Assembly (NCBI GenBank): GCA_900321955.1
Contig: ONXX01000095.1
Span: 1 to 5,286 of the forward strand
Direction: 5' to 3'
DNA from: an uncultured Bacillota bacterium
GTDB lineage: Bacteria; Bacillota_I; Bacilli_A; Erysipelotrichales; Erysipelotrichaceae
DNA: 5,286 nucleotides
The translations under genes and the position numbers were made by a program. Shown here piece after piece: positions 4,407-5,286 of this stretch. The notes under the pieces are model-generated. The model searched no databases and was not told where the DNA came from. It saw only the letters and a program-made list of their open reading frames with translations. The first letter of the stretch is position 1, and each line of letters begins with the position of its first letter.

Positions 4407-5003
4407 ATGCAGTTGAAATTATATAAAAGATCGACCTTTCTCCTGTCCCTGATCGTTCTCATCGAAGTGGGATCTATCGTCTATATGCTGACCCATCCGG
4501 AGATCTTCAAAGGACGTGTCTTAGCCATCATCTTCGGCTTTGTCGCCCTGATGTTTGTCCTCACCGCCGTCTATACGGCCATCGACCTCAATATGGACAA
4601 GAACCTGATCCGCAAACGAGTTTCAAACGGCGATGTCGCCCTGGCCAAAATCAAGGACGGCACCTTTGTCCGCTTTGCCAGAGATGCCCGCTTCAAGAAT
4701 CACGTCTTCTGGAAGCTCAATGTCGATGTCTACGACAATGATATGAACAAGCACGAGACCACCATCATTGAAAAGTTCTCGCCGCACCAGACCTCCATTC
4801 CGAAAGGCTATGTCTATGTCACCTATGTCGAAGGACAAGAGGAAGACTGTCTCATCATCCCGAATGTCATCATCTCTTCCATTCCGGAATACAAGCCGCT
4901 TGTTGATGACTATGAAAAAGCGCTCAAGCCAAAATATCTCAACGCCTATATCAACGACGGCCTGATCTTGGAAAGCTACAGCGATTCACTAGCCAAAAAG
5001 TAG
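4407..5003 (+). CDS. Membrane protein with two N-terminal helices and a large cytosolic domain, function unknown
   Basis: A 198-residue protein that I do not recognise. A short basic start (MQLKLYKR) precedes two membrane helices (about residues 11-29 and 37-59). A soluble domain of about 135 residues follows, with a strand-rich core (VALAKIKDGTFVRF, HVFWKLNVDVYDNDMN, GYVYVTYVEGQEEDCLIIP) and a helical C-terminus. By the positive-inside rule the long part is probably cytosolic. The ATG at 4407 has AGAGGT 8 nt upstream and a good promoter. It is transcribed away from the PTS operon from the shared 131-bp intergenic region and may be co-regulated, but this is only inference. Its eight Gly codons are GGC or GGA, never GGT, unlike the PTS genes. 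It has the same architecture as the protein at 216-752, without clear sequence similarity by eye. Confidence 0.82.
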   Translation: MQLKLYKRSTFLLSLIVLIEVGSIVYMLTHPEIFKGRVLAIIFGFVALMFVLTAVYTAIDLNMDKNLIRKRVSNGDVALAKIKDGTFVRFARDARFKNHVFWKLNVDVYDNDMNKHETTIIEKFSPHQTSIPKGYVYVTYVEGQEEDCLIIPNVIISSIPEYKPLVDDYEKALKPKYLNAYINDGLILESYSDSLAKK

Positions 5004-5006
5004 AAG

Positions 5007-5033
5007 AAAAACGGATCACAAAGATCCGTTTTT
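5007..5033. terminator. Bidirectional intrinsic terminator between convergent genes
   Basis: A perfect 11-bp inverted repeat, AAAAACGGATC, loop ACAAA, GATCCGTTTTT, with T-runs at the end of each strand's stem. It begins 3 bp after the plus-strand stop and overlaps the stop codon of the minus-strand esterase, so it can end both transcripts. Confidence 0.9.
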
Positions 5034-5286
5034 AAAATCTCTGCATTTGATCCAAGACTTCATACAAAGCCAGGGAACGCTCACTTACAATTCTCGTTGT
5101 ATCGCCAAAGCCCAGCAATGTCTTGGAATCTTTATTGATCGGCCAATCGATGAGACCCTCATGATTGGGATTGCCCGTCCTTACAAAGGCCAAGAGCGAC
5201 CCAGCCATCTCATCGGACAGTTCCCGGTCTCTTTCATCAAAGACCGAGCCTTCGGGAACATTGTGATAGAGGTAGATCTCTTCGCC
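5032..5286 (-). CDS. C-terminal end of a type-B carboxylesterase (partial)
   Basis: An open frame enters from the right edge and encodes 84 residues on the minus strand, ending in TAA at 5032-5034. The order GEEIYLYHNV, ELSDEMAGSLLAFVRTGNPN, GLIDWP, TLLGFGD is the usual C-terminal pattern of the carboxylesterase/para-nitrobenzyl esterase family (COesterase, alpha/beta hydrolase). In these proteins the catalytic histidine lies in an HGxE-type motif, then a helix ends in F..TGNPN and a tryptophan-proline pair follows. Here GEE are the first residues visible, so the expected catalytic His is probably the codon just outside the window. Such enzymes hydrolyse carboxylic esters; the substrate cannot be inferred. 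The stop codon lies within the shared terminator. Confidence 0.85.
   Translation of the reverse strand, partial: GEEIYLYHNVPEGSVFDERDRELSDEMAGSLLAFVRTGNPNHEGLIDWPINKDSKTLLGFGDTTRIVSERSLALYEVLDQMQRF

Noticed and set aside
1..5286. CRISPR array, insertion sequence, tRNA, rRNA or phage genes
   Set aside because: No regularly spaced repeats beyond the short operator repeats, no transposase or integrase frame and no RNA gene structure could be found on either strand.

Overview
The window looks like chromosomal DNA from a low-to-mid GC member of the Bacillota. The signs are strong AGGAGG-type ribosome binding sites, sigmaA-type promoters with TATAAT boxes, cre-like operators and a compact intrinsic terminator after almost every gene. 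A gut Erysipelotrichia-type host is my best guess, from the style of the proteins and the gene mix; no ribosomal RNA or marker gene is present to test it.

Layout, left to right. (1) Positions 3-155 (+) are the 3' end of a probable Gfo/Idh/MocA-type oxidoreductase, closed by a bidirectional terminator. (2) Positions 216-2049 hold three separate minus-strand genes of unknown function: a two-helix membrane protein with a cytosolic domain, a small zinc-ribbon protein, and a seven-helix membrane protein. The second and third each end in their own terminator; the first shares the bidirectional one at 184-207. (3) Positions 2130-4275 (minus) encode the IIB, IID and IIC subunits of a mannose/sorbose-family phosphotransferase (PTS) permease. 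IIC and IID overlap and form one transcription unit. IIB lies downstream of a strong terminator, with its own extended -10 promoter and a cre-like site. (4) Positions 4276-4406 are a divergent regulatory region with two well-formed promoters, a pseudo-palindrome and two direct repeats one helical turn apart. (5) Positions 4407-5003 (+) encode another two-helix membrane protein of unknown function. A bidirectional terminator separates it from the 3' end of a type-B carboxylesterase on the minus strand (5032-5286).

How the parts fit together. The PTS genes should import and phosphorylate a hexose or amino sugar. The window has no EIIA domain, so phosphate must reach IIB from an EIIA encoded elsewhere. 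The oxidoreductase and the esterase at the edges could fit a carbohydrate-use neighbourhood, but both are cut off and the link is weak. The most interesting feature is regulatory. The permease is split into two transcription units (IIC-IID and IIB), and each promoter carries a LacI/CcpA-type pseudo-palindrome over the -35/spacer region. I see no mobile element, CRISPR array, tRNA or rRNA.
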